Origin: Paludibacteraceae bacterium
GTDB taxonomy: Bacteria > Bacteroidota > Bacteroidia > Bacteroidales > Paludibacteraceae
Direction of reading: 5' to 3'
Length of the DNA: 47,033 nt
NCBI GenBank assembly: GCA_017454915.1
Contig: JAFTCC010000044.1
Coordinates: forward strand, 1-47,033
Position 1 is the first letter of the stretch; every line of letters begins with the position of its first letter. This document shows positions 33,589 through 40,648 of this stretch, piece by piece. Below the pieces are notes generated by a model. It did not search any database. It saw only the letters and a list, made by a program, of their open reading frames with translations, and was not told the origin of the DNA. The position numbers and the translations under genes are program-made.

Positions 33589-34617
33589 TTGTTGTTAGAC
33601 GATGAGAAATATATGATGCGTTGCCTGACGCTTGCCGCCAAAGGCATCCGCAGTGTCGCCCCCAATCCCATGGTGGGTGCCGTACTCGTATGCGATGGCA
33701 GGATAATAGGCGAAGGCTGGCACAGGCGCTACGGAGAGGCGCACGCCGAAGTCAACTGCTTCGCCTCGGTCAAAGCCAAGGACGAAGCCCTCATACCACA
33801 CGCCACGCTCTATGTCAGCCTCGAACCGTGTTCTCACTACGGCAAAACACCACCATGCGCAAAACTCGTGGTTAGCAAACATCCCAAACGTGTCGTCGTG
33901 GGAATGGGGGACCCTAACCCATTAGTGGCAGGAAAAGGAATTGACATAATAAAACAGGCCGGGATTGAAGTCGTGTGCGGAGTGCTTGAACAACAATGCC
34001 GCGAACTCAACAAAAGGTTCCTCTGCCTGCAAGAAAAGCACCGTCCATACATTACCCTCAAATGGGCACAGTCGGCTGACGGGTTCATTGACGCAAAGAG
34101 ACATCAAGGCGAACCGAAAACGCCCGTGGTGATAAGCAACAGCGTAAGCAAAATAACAGTGCATAAGATGCGAGCTGAAAACATGGCAATACTCGTCGGA
34201 GCCAACACCGCATTGCTTGACAACCCGCGGCTGCTCACCACACGCTGGACAGGCAACAATCCTCTAAGGTGCGCAATTGACAGCAAAGGCGTCATTCCCG
34301 ACAGCGCACACCTCATGAGCAATGAGGCGGAAACAATAATATTCCATGACTTGCCAGACTTGAGGACCAATGCCGCAAAAGCATGGGAAACCATCTACAA
34401 CGAGCTTGCCGGCAAAGGCATTCACTCGCTAATCATCGAAGGCGGAGCCGTCACACTTCAATCCGTCATTGACTGCGGAATGTGGGACGAAGCGCAAGTA
34501 GAAGTGGGCACAACAACAATCGGCAAAGGTGTAAAAGCTCCTAAAATAGGACTGCTGCCACAAAGCGTAAAGCGACTTTTCAACCACACTATCATTGAAT
34601 ATTTACATCAAGAATAG
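33589..34617 (+). CDS. ribD: Bifunctional riboflavin biosynthesis protein RibD
   Basis: RibD deaminates and then reduces the pyrimidine intermediate of riboflavin synthesis. The 342-residue product has the deaminase domain first, with zinc ligands in EAHAEVNCF and PCSHYGKTPPCAKL, and PNPMVGAVLVCDGRIIGEGW. The reductase domain follows (KWAQSADGFIDAKRHQG, ILVGANTALLDNPRL, LIIEGGAVTLQSVI). No ATG gives the usual N-terminus: a TTG at 33589 or 33592 yields LLDDEKYMMRCLTLAAKG, like other RibD proteins; the first in-frame ATG (33613) would remove eight conserved residues. A TTG start is therefore preferred. Confidence 0.92.
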   Translation: MLLDDEKYMMRCLTLAAKGIRSVAPNPMVGAVLVCDGRIIGEGWHRRYGEAHAEVNCFASVKAKDEALIPHATLYVSLEPCSHYGKTPPCAKLVVSKHPKRVVVGMGDPNPLVAGKGIDIIKQAGIEVVCGVLEQQCRELNKRFLCLQEKHRPYITLKWAQSADGFIDAKRHQGEPKTPVVISNSVSKITVHKMRAENMAILVGANTALLDNPRLLTTRWTGNNPLRCAIDSKGVIPDSAHLMSNEAETIIFHDLPDLRTNAAKAWETIYNELAGKGIHSLIIEGGAVTLQSVIDCGMWDEAQVEVGTTTIGKGVKAPKIGLLPQSVKRLFNHTIIEYLHQE

Positions 34618-34681
34618 TTGCCTACAAGCAGAATGCAACAAGTTCCAGACCTTAGTTAGCGTACAAAATCATTTACCCATC

Positions 34682-35248
34682 ATGCTTTATCTTCAACTTT
34701 TCTGGTCATTCTTCACCATCGGGCTCTTCGGGTTCGGCGGAGGATACGCCATGCTCAGCATGATACAGAACGAAGTAGTAGTAAAACACGCATGGGCGAG
34801 CACCGCCGAGTTCACCGACATCGTCGCCGTGAGCCAGATGACACCAGGACCAATAGGCATCAATTCTGCCACCTACTGCGGATACACGGCAGCCCTCAAT
34901 TCCGGCTACAGCCAGCCGATGGCTGTACTCGGCAGCATCACTGCGACATTTGCGCTCGTATTGCCCTCATTCATCATCATGCTCATTTTTTGCCAAATAT
35001 ACACACGTCTCAAAAACAACAAATACATGGAATCGGCATTCACAGTGCTTAGGCCTGTTGTCGTCGGACTAATAGCCGCAGCCGCACTACTGCTCATGAA
35101 CGCCGAAAATTTCTCCACTCCAGATGACACTTATCGCTTTGCGGTCAGCATAGCCCTTTTTGGAGCCACACTTATCGCATCGCTCAACAAAGTGCACCCG
35201 ATATTGCTCATCACACTCGCCGCAATTGCCGGAATAGCACTATTCTGA
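34682..35248 (+). CDS. Single-domain chromate transporter (CHR) family protein
   Basis: The start ATG at 34682 yields 188 residues that open directly with a family helix (MLYLQLFWSFFTIGLFGFGGGYAM); the longer frame from 34595 overlaps ribD and lacks family sequence. The CHR motifs FGFGGGYAMLSM and VAVSQMTPGPIGINSATYCG are present, with about six hydrophobic segments. Short CHR proteins normally occur as adjacent pairs that work together, but no second CHR gene is found here. Chromate or sulfate export cannot be concluded from sequence alone. Confidence 0.85.
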   Translation: MLYLQLFWSFFTIGLFGFGGGYAMLSMIQNEVVVKHAWASTAEFTDIVAVSQMTPGPIGINSATYCGYTAALNSGYSQPMAVLGSITATFALVLPSFIIMLIFCQIYTRLKNNKYMESAFTVLRPVVVGLIAAAALLLMNAENFSTPDDTYRFAVSIALFGATLIASLNKVHPILLITLAAIAGIALF

Positions 35249-35340
35249 ACAATTTGGCAATTGCATGCCTGCACATGACTATTTTCAACCCATTTGCCGG
35301 AATTTGTCAAATTGCATATTGCCATCCAAAACGAAACACA

Positions 35341-35348
35341 TAACTTTG
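35341..35348 (+). promoter_or_regulatory. Bacteroidota -7 promoter element inside the longest frame
   Basis: TAACTTTG matches TAnnTTTG and lies 23 bases before the ATG at 35372. It indicates that the frame upstream to 35294 is not translated. Confidence 0.65.
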
Positions 35349-35371
35349 ACAAAGAAAAACAACTTACCGCC

Positions 35372-36682
35372 ATGACAAAAGACAGTCCATACTCTTTCTT
35401 TCTGATGCTGACCGAGCAGCTGCCCTACTCATTAAGCTCCAGTCGCAAAATCGTTTACTACTACTGCGACACCCGTGACGAGGCGGACAGTGTCCGGTTC
35501 TCAAAACACCGGAGACTGATTGGCGCGGCCACATTCGCGGCAAGAAGACGATTTGTGCGCTTTGCGGACATCAACATTAGCGATGAGCAAAAGAAATTTA
35601 CGGCGCCATGGATTGAACGCAACGACGAAACATGGCAATTGGGCGACGACTTTTTCAGCCGATACAGAATTTCCGACGACAAAATCGGACCTATGCTTAT
35701 CGGATTTCCCAACAGCGGGACAATACTTGACAACGGCAAGGTATGGAAACCAGCGATGGCACTGCTGCTTGACTGGAACATGGGCAAAATCGAAATGTTC
35801 CAAAAAATTTATCGTTTCTGCCGCTTTATTGGAACCAACGAGGCATACCACCTCATTGACGAACTGGACCAGCGTCCGCCGTTTGTGGAATACTCTATCG
35901 CGCCATCGACAAAACATTTTGCTGCGGCAAAATGCGAAACAGATGGCACAGAAAATCAAATATATAGCTCTGAGGTCATCACAAACGATGAGACAGACAC
36001 CGCCTCTGGTAGCGCAGCAACAGATGACGACATCAGGTTCAGCGTCTCATATGACAGTATAGACAGTTCCCTCATAAATCAAGAGACTTCAGCAAGAGTC
36101 ATCAACGACAAATTTCCTCGGCGCAAGAGCGATATGCCCACTTCAGCAGACTTCACATTCGACGATGACACCAAGGTCCTGCTTGACGATGTGCGCAAAC
36201 GCATCGACAAACTCAAAAAGATAACCAACCTCGGATTCAACACACTCATAGATATCATCGCATCAGAAGTCAAACTCAGTGACATCGTGGTGGACAACGC
36301 TGGCAGAATAAAGCTGATACAATATAACACTGAACTCAACCTCAGCCCCATGCCGCGAGCCGTATATCTGCTATTCCTCAAACACCCGAATGGCATACGC
36401 TTCAAAGAACTGCCGGACTATTGCGAGGAACTTGAAGACATCTATGCGCACGTCAAACAGAGCAGCCTAAGCACTGCCGAAAAGCAAAAAATAGAACTCA
36501 TCACCACACCTACCAACAATAGCATCAACGTCCAATGTTCGCGCATCAAAAACACTGTGCTATACCAATTCGACGAACGCATAGCCAAGCATTACTACAT
36601 AGACGGCTCGCGCGCTATGCCCAAGTCAATAGACGCGGCCACACAAATCAACATCACACTGCCAGACTGGCTCAACGACTGA
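35372..36682 (+). CDS. Cytoplasmic protein of unknown function (Bacteroidales-type)
   Basis: The ATG at 35372 is preferred because a promoter element lies just upstream of it. The product is 436 residues with no signal peptide or membrane segment. The N-terminal part starts TKDSPYSFFLMLTEQLPYSL. The middle (about residues 190-290) is acidic and Ser/Thr-rich with low complexity and is probably disordered. The C-terminal part has IKLIQYNTELNLSPMPRAVY then LLFLKHPNGIRFKELPDYCE, a segment I recognise as recurring in Bacteroidales hypothetical proteins, and ends in VLYQFDERIAKHYYIDGSR. I do not know a function. The pattern of a short conserved C-terminal region after a variable linker could suit a regulatory or DNA-binding role, but this is not shown. 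Confidence 0.7.
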   Translation: MTKDSPYSFFLMLTEQLPYSLSSSRKIVYYYCDTRDEADSVRFSKHRRLIGAATFAARRRFVRFADINISDEQKKFTAPWIERNDETWQLGDDFFSRYRISDDKIGPMLIGFPNSGTILDNGKVWKPAMALLLDWNMGKIEMFQKIYRFCRFIGTNEAYHLIDELDQRPPFVEYSIAPSTKHFAAAKCETDGTENQIYSSEVITNDETDTASGSAATDDDIRFSVSYDSIDSSLINQETSARVINDKFPRRKSDMPTSADFTFDDDTKVLLDDVRKRIDKLKKITNLGFNTLIDIIASEVKLSDIVVDNAGRIKLIQYNTELNLSPMPRAVYLLFLKHPNGIRFKELPDYCEELEDIYAHVKQSSLSTAEKQKIELITTPTNNSINVQCSRIKNTVLYQFDERIAKHYYIDGSRAMPKSIDAATQINITLPDWLND

Positions 36683-36723
36683 AATGCGATTTTGGGGTAC
36701 TTGTTCAATTAACATAAAATACA

Positions 36724-36731
36724 TATCTTTG
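36724..36731 (+). promoter_or_regulatory. Bacteroidota promoter with -33 TTG for the fused A-B gene
   Basis: TATCTTTG matches TAnnTTTG, and TTG at 36701-36703 lies 20 bases upstream as a -33 element. The ATG starts four bases after the box, so translation probably begins at or very near the transcript end. Confidence 0.7.
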
Positions 36732-36735
36732 TAGC

Positions 36736-38181
36736 ATGAAAAATCTGCATTATATTGAGTATCGTGTAATTGTTTTATTTACACTTATTTTCACATATTC
36801 TTTTTCAGCATGGGCTGAATCGGAGTCCACATCTATTCCCCGAGATTCAGTGCCTGAGAATCATTTGGCGTGGTTGGGTCTATGCGGACCTGTTGCCGAA
36901 ACGACTGAATACGATTATTCCCATTACGGGAAAAAAATCTGTCGGTTTGACAAGCAAGGGCGTCTTACTGAATATATCAAATATAATCAGCCATTTACTG
37001 CACATGGGGGTTGCGTATTTGGTCTGGTAGCGCATTATCGGTATGCCTACACCGAGGAGGGGAAAATGATTTTCGAGGAAACCTACCACGTTGATTATAA
37101 CACCGTAGATGAGTATGCTGACCTTACACTTGAACTTTTCCCTAAACAAAATCTTGAAGATAATTTCATAGAGCAGGCAATGGTAGAGTATGGCGATAGT
37201 ACTTACTGTTTTGGCGAATGGACCTCAAGCGGAAATGTGCAGCACTACAAAGGCGTACGCTATGACAGTTATGGCAACTGGATTGAACAAGTTGAGGCCA
37301 AAGAAGGCACATCCTCCAGCGCGCAAGTTCATGTGCGTGAAATAAAATACTACAAAGATATCGACTTGCTTAATCTCCCAGTAGGCACAAAGTCTGTCAC
37401 CAACGAATGGCTGGCGGATGATAGGCCATGGCGAAACCGCTATGATTTTGACAAAGAAGGCAACCTCACTTCTTTCCGCTCTTGGGTGGGAGAAACATCG
37501 AAAGCTGAAAGTTGGGAACCTCTTTTTGAATGGTCTGCTGAAAACGACGAAGGATTGGGAAGCGACTATATCGTTGCGGATGATGGCAAAGATGGCAAAG
37601 ATGTCAAAAGAAAAATAGATTATTGGACAGTACCAATTGGCGAACTAACCATACTGCCTGACAACATCAACGAGGAGAATAGTTTTGGACTGATTTTCAA
37701 CTATATGGGATATGTATTTGAAGGTTCTCTTTATCCGCTGCATAACGGATTGTGGGTTGTACTGAATTATTGGTGCATAGATGAAATGGACGGAATATAT
37801 CTGGACGAAGAGGATGAAAACGGTGAACCCATTCCTGCTTCCACCCGCTACAAGAATCCTTTTGCAGGCATGCGCTATCCTATTATCAAGACAGATTCTG
37901 TCAGTTTCAGCACTCGTAACTATGGCAACCAAACCATCAATCTATATCAGTCTTCGGACAGCAAGAAAGTGTGTAGCCGTCTGAATGTCCAATGCTCATT
38001 AGACGTGCTTGATGCCGACCCCGCAACGCGGCGGTTATTTGTCAAAACAAACCCCAACGATGAGTGTTGGGGGGAACCACAGACTGAAGAAGAGAAAGAA
38101 TGGAAACATCCGTTTGTGGCAGCCCAAGGATGGATAGACGAGGAATGGGTGTGCGCTAACCTTTTAACGACTTGCCCCTGA
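36736..38181 (+). CDS. Exported A-B fusion protein, paralogue of the 8283 and 9811 products
   Basis: The 481-residue product has a signal-like N-terminus (VIVLFTLIFTYSFSAWA). Residues about 34-300 match the A-type protein at 8283-9125 along its whole length (PRDSVPENHLAWLGLCGPV, GGCVFGLVAHYRYAY, YGDSTYCFGEW, YDSYGNWIEQVEA, LLNLPVGTKSV). Residues about 305-481 match the B-type protein at 9811-10410 (MGYVFEGSLYPLHNGLWVVL, KTDSVSFSTRNYGNQ, CSLDVLDADPATRR and the end GWIDEEWVCANLLTTCP). The join falls near KIDYWTVPIGELTILPDN. So it is one protein where the other locus has two separated by an unrelated gene. Function is unknown; export is inferred. Confidence 0.85.
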   Translation: MKNLHYIEYRVIVLFTLIFTYSFSAWAESESTSIPRDSVPENHLAWLGLCGPVAETTEYDYSHYGKKICRFDKQGRLTEYIKYNQPFTAHGGCVFGLVAHYRYAYTEEGKMIFEETYHVDYNTVDEYADLTLELFPKQNLEDNFIEQAMVEYGDSTYCFGEWTSSGNVQHYKGVRYDSYGNWIEQVEAKEGTSSSAQVHVREIKYYKDIDLLNLPVGTKSVTNEWLADDRPWRNRYDFDKEGNLTSFRSWVGETSKAESWEPLFEWSAENDEGLGSDYIVADDGKDGKDVKRKIDYWTVPIGELTILPDNINEENSFGLIFNYMGYVFEGSLYPLHNGLWVVLNYWCIDEMDGIYLDEEDENGEPIPASTRYKNPFAGMRYPIIKTDSVSFSTRNYGNQTINLYQSSDSKKVCSRLNVQCSLDVLDADPATRRLFVKTNPNDECWGEPQTEEEKEWKHPFVAAQGWIDEEWVCANLLTTCP

Positions 38182-38215
38182 AAAGATAAACCATAAATAC
38201 GATTTTGGGATTATA

Positions 38216-38293
38216 GTGATTGTAGCAATTATGCTCTATTATCGTGAGCGCAAGAAAGACTTCAATATCCGCGAATTGGATATGCGCAGTTAA
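38216..38293 (+). pseudogene. Stub of a membrane protein like the 10444 product
   Basis: A short open frame (GTG at 38216, ATG at 38231) encodes IVAIMLYYRERKKDFNIREL before a stop. The hydrophobic-then-basic start resembles IIVAIVYYYKKKNKEQ of the membrane protein at 10444, and it occupies the same place directly after a B-type sequence. It is probably a truncated remnant; a genuine micro-protein cannot be excluded. Confidence 0.5.
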
Positions 38294-38422
38294 TAACCAC
38301 CAAACAAATATATCCAACAAACTTGGGCTTTTCCCATCGGTAGAGATGGATACACATCAAAAAGCGACGGCCCCCTGCAAAATTAGCGTGGAGCCGTTGC
38401 TTTTATGTTTTGTACTATACTT

Positions 38423-39889
38423 TTATCTTTTCGGTTTATTCACGCGGTTGGCAACACCTATTGCGTTAGTCGGGCAAACCAGACGGCACAGGTGGCAGCC
38501 AACGCATTTGGAGCCAACGATGTGAGGCTTACGCTCCGCGTCAAAACTAATCGCTTGGTGTCCACCGTCAAGACACGAAATATAGCAACGGCCGCAGCCC
38601 ACACATTTCTCGCGGTTAATCTTGGGCATTACCATCGTTTCACGATCAAGATCCTTTGGTAGCACTATGTTCTTGATTTCTTCACCAACAAGTTTTTTAA
38701 GTTCGGTTATGCCACGCATTTTCATGTAATGCTTCAGACCCAAGATGAGGTCGTCGATAATGCGGTAGCCGTATTGCATGACGGCCGTGCACACCTGCAC
38801 GTTGCGGCAGCCAAGTTGGATAAATTCCAGTGCGTCACGCCACGTTTCAATGCCGCCAATACCGCTGATGTCCATGTGCTTTTCTATGCCGGCCTTGTGT
38901 AGGATGGGGTCGCCTGTCATCTCGTATATCATCCTAAGCGCAATCGGCTTAACGGCTTTGCCAGAGTAACCTGACACTGTTTTTTTGCCGCTAACTTCTG
39001 CCGCGTCGCTCATAGTTATTGACTTTATCGTGTTGATTGCGCTAATGCCATGAGCACCAGCAAAATAACAAGCCAACGCCGGACGTGTCATCGACTTCAC
39101 ATTTGGAGTCATTTTAGGTATTACCGGAATCCCCACAGCCTGAGTAACATAGGTGGTGTACAAAAGGATAAGTTCGGGATTCTGACCTATGTCGCTGCCA
39201 AGCCCTGTGAGCCTCATTTGGGGGCACGAAAAGTTGAGTTCCACGGCATCGCAGCCTGCCGCCTCTGCCATCTTCGCCAGTTCTATCCACTCTTCCTCGG
39301 TCTGCCCCATGATAGACGCTACAACAATTTTATTAGGATAGTTCTGCTTCAGCCGACGAAGAATGTCAAAGTCCACATCATACGGATTTTCTGACAGTTG
39401 CTCCATGTTGCGGAAACCGACAAAAGGAGTTCCCTCTTTGCCGACAGCGTCAAAACGGGGCGACACCTCACGTATGTCCTGCTTGCAGATGGTTTTGTAG
39501 AACACACCAGCCCAGCCGGCTTCAAAAGCACGAGCTACCATATCGTAGTTGGTGCAGACAGCGGAAGAGGCAAGAAAGAACGGGTTCTCGCAAGTAATGT
39601 CGCAGAAATTGATTTCAAGCGACGGAAGTCCATCGTCAACTGAAATGCTTTCGGCAGTTTGGGCATCGACAGTCTGATGCGCAAGTTCGCTAATGCGGAT
39701 TGGCATGTCGTAGTGTATGCACGCCTGCTCGGCAGAATGAAGTTCTTCTACCGTCATGTCAGAAAACAATTCAGCAGCTGTCCATTGGTTATCAAAACGC
39801 AATGCCCTAATTGCGCGCGCGGCCTTCAGACCACATGGTGCATCGGCACACAACAGACACCGCGACACTTCTTCTTGGATGTGAAACAT
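38423..39889 (-). CDS. preA: NAD-dependent dihydropyrimidine dehydrogenase subunit PreA
   Basis: PreA is the flavin and iron-sulphur subunit that reduces uracil or thymine reversibly. The 488-residue product has three parts: an N-terminal Cys-rich segment (CLLCADAPC, residues about 10-75) like the Fe-S region usually found in PreT; a dihydroorotate-dehydrogenase-like barrel (FFLASSAVCTNYDMVARAFE, VELNFSCPQMRLTGLGSDIG, IPVIPKMTPNVKSMTRPA, SGIGGIETWRDALEFIQLG); and a C-terminal pair of 4Fe-4S clusters (CVGCGRCYISC and CVGCHLCRLVC). It is longer than the E. coli protein by about 75 residues. No preT is adjacent. Confidence 0.9.
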   Translation of the reverse strand: MFHIQEEVSRCLLCADAPCGLKAARAIRALRFDNQWTAAELFSDMTVEELHSAEQACIHYDMPIRISELAHQTVDAQTAESISVDDGLPSLEINFCDITCENPFFLASSAVCTNYDMVARAFEAGWAGVFYKTICKQDIREVSPRFDAVGKEGTPFVGFRNMEQLSENPYDVDFDILRRLKQNYPNKIVVASIMGQTEEEWIELAKMAEAAGCDAVELNFSCPQMRLTGLGSDIGQNPELILLYTTYVTQAVGIPVIPKMTPNVKSMTRPALACYFAGAHGISAINTIKSITMSDAAEVSGKKTVSGYSGKAVKPIALRMIYEMTGDPILHKAGIEKHMDISGIGGIETWRDALEFIQLGCRNVQVCTAVMQYGYRIIDDLILGLKHYMKMRGITELKKLVGEEIKNIVLPKDLDRETMVMPKINREKCVGCGRCYISCLDGGHQAISFDAERKPHIVGSKCVGCHLCRLVCPTNAIGVANRVNKPKR

Positions 39890-39958
39890 AGTTTTTGATT
39901 GTTAAATTAACATGTCAGATTATTGCCATGAACTACACTTCATGTTCAATATCAATTG

Positions 39959-39966
39959 CAAAGATA
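39959..39966 (-). promoter_or_regulatory. Bacteroidota -7 promoter element for preA
   Basis: The minus strand reads TATCTTTG, a TAnnTTTG match, about 70 bases before the preA start. Confidence 0.6.
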
Positions 39967-40117
39967 TTATTTTTTTTCCGCTTTCGCAACAAAACAGCCT
40001 AAACTTCCTCCAAAAATCAAGACTTCTCCACAACAGAGACCGCAACACCACGCAGCCTCAATTAGCGCATTCCTAAAAGCCACAACCCCACGGCGGAACA
40101 TTTGCGGAATATCAGAA

Positions 40118-40417
40118 TTAGAACATAAATGACAAGGCAGCGTAAACCGGTTTGTGCCACACGGCAGTCTTAGAGCCGTAAGGGTCATGCTTGCTCAACA
40201 AACCAAATTCAGCACCGACCTCTATGCGCAGAAAACTGTATTGCAAGCCCCCACCAAAACCATAAAGTAAGTTAAAGCCGTCATAGCTGCCTGATTTATA
40301 AAGATTATCAGACTTTTCGCCGGCAACATTCACTCTTTGCCATGCCCCAAAATCAAACACAGGACCTGAATTTACCAGTACGCTGACCTTGTGCGCAACC
40401 TCCATTCGAAATGTCAC
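40118..40417 (-). pseudogene. C-terminal remnant of an outer-membrane beta-barrel protein
   Basis: Only about 99 residues remain, and they begin in mid-fold (EVAHKVSVLVNSGPVFDFGA) and end normally for a PorT-like barrel (YAALSFMF). Strands such as LLYGFGGGLQYSFLRIEVG are clear. There is no signal peptide, so the product could not reach the outer membrane. A promoter-like TACCTTTG lies at 40459-40466 on the same strand, with an out-of-frame ATG cluster after it, which suggests that an internal deletion removed the first half of the gene and left its promoter. Confidence 0.7.
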
Positions 40418-40610
40418 CTGAAGCCATTAACATCATAATGACTGCCTTAATTTTGCTACAAAGGTAAAACTTTTTTATTGACCACGACCAATGTTCCGTG
40501 TAGAAAGCCTTTCAAAAACGAGAAATTCATAACATGGTTATTATCAGCACATGGATTATATACCGCAACCCAAATATCATAATGTGTTTGGCACAATGAG
40601 AGAAAAACAT

Positions 40611-40618
40611 TAACTTTG
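40611..40618 (+). promoter_or_regulatory. Bacteroidota -7 promoter element for the DPP IV-type gene
   Basis: TAACTTTG matches TAnnTTTG and overlaps a TTG codon at 40616 in the same frame as the gene, which rules that codon out as a start. The ATG at 40649 lies 30 bases downstream. Confidence 0.7.
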
Positions 40619-40648
40619 CAATACAAAATAGTTTTTATTAATATTACT

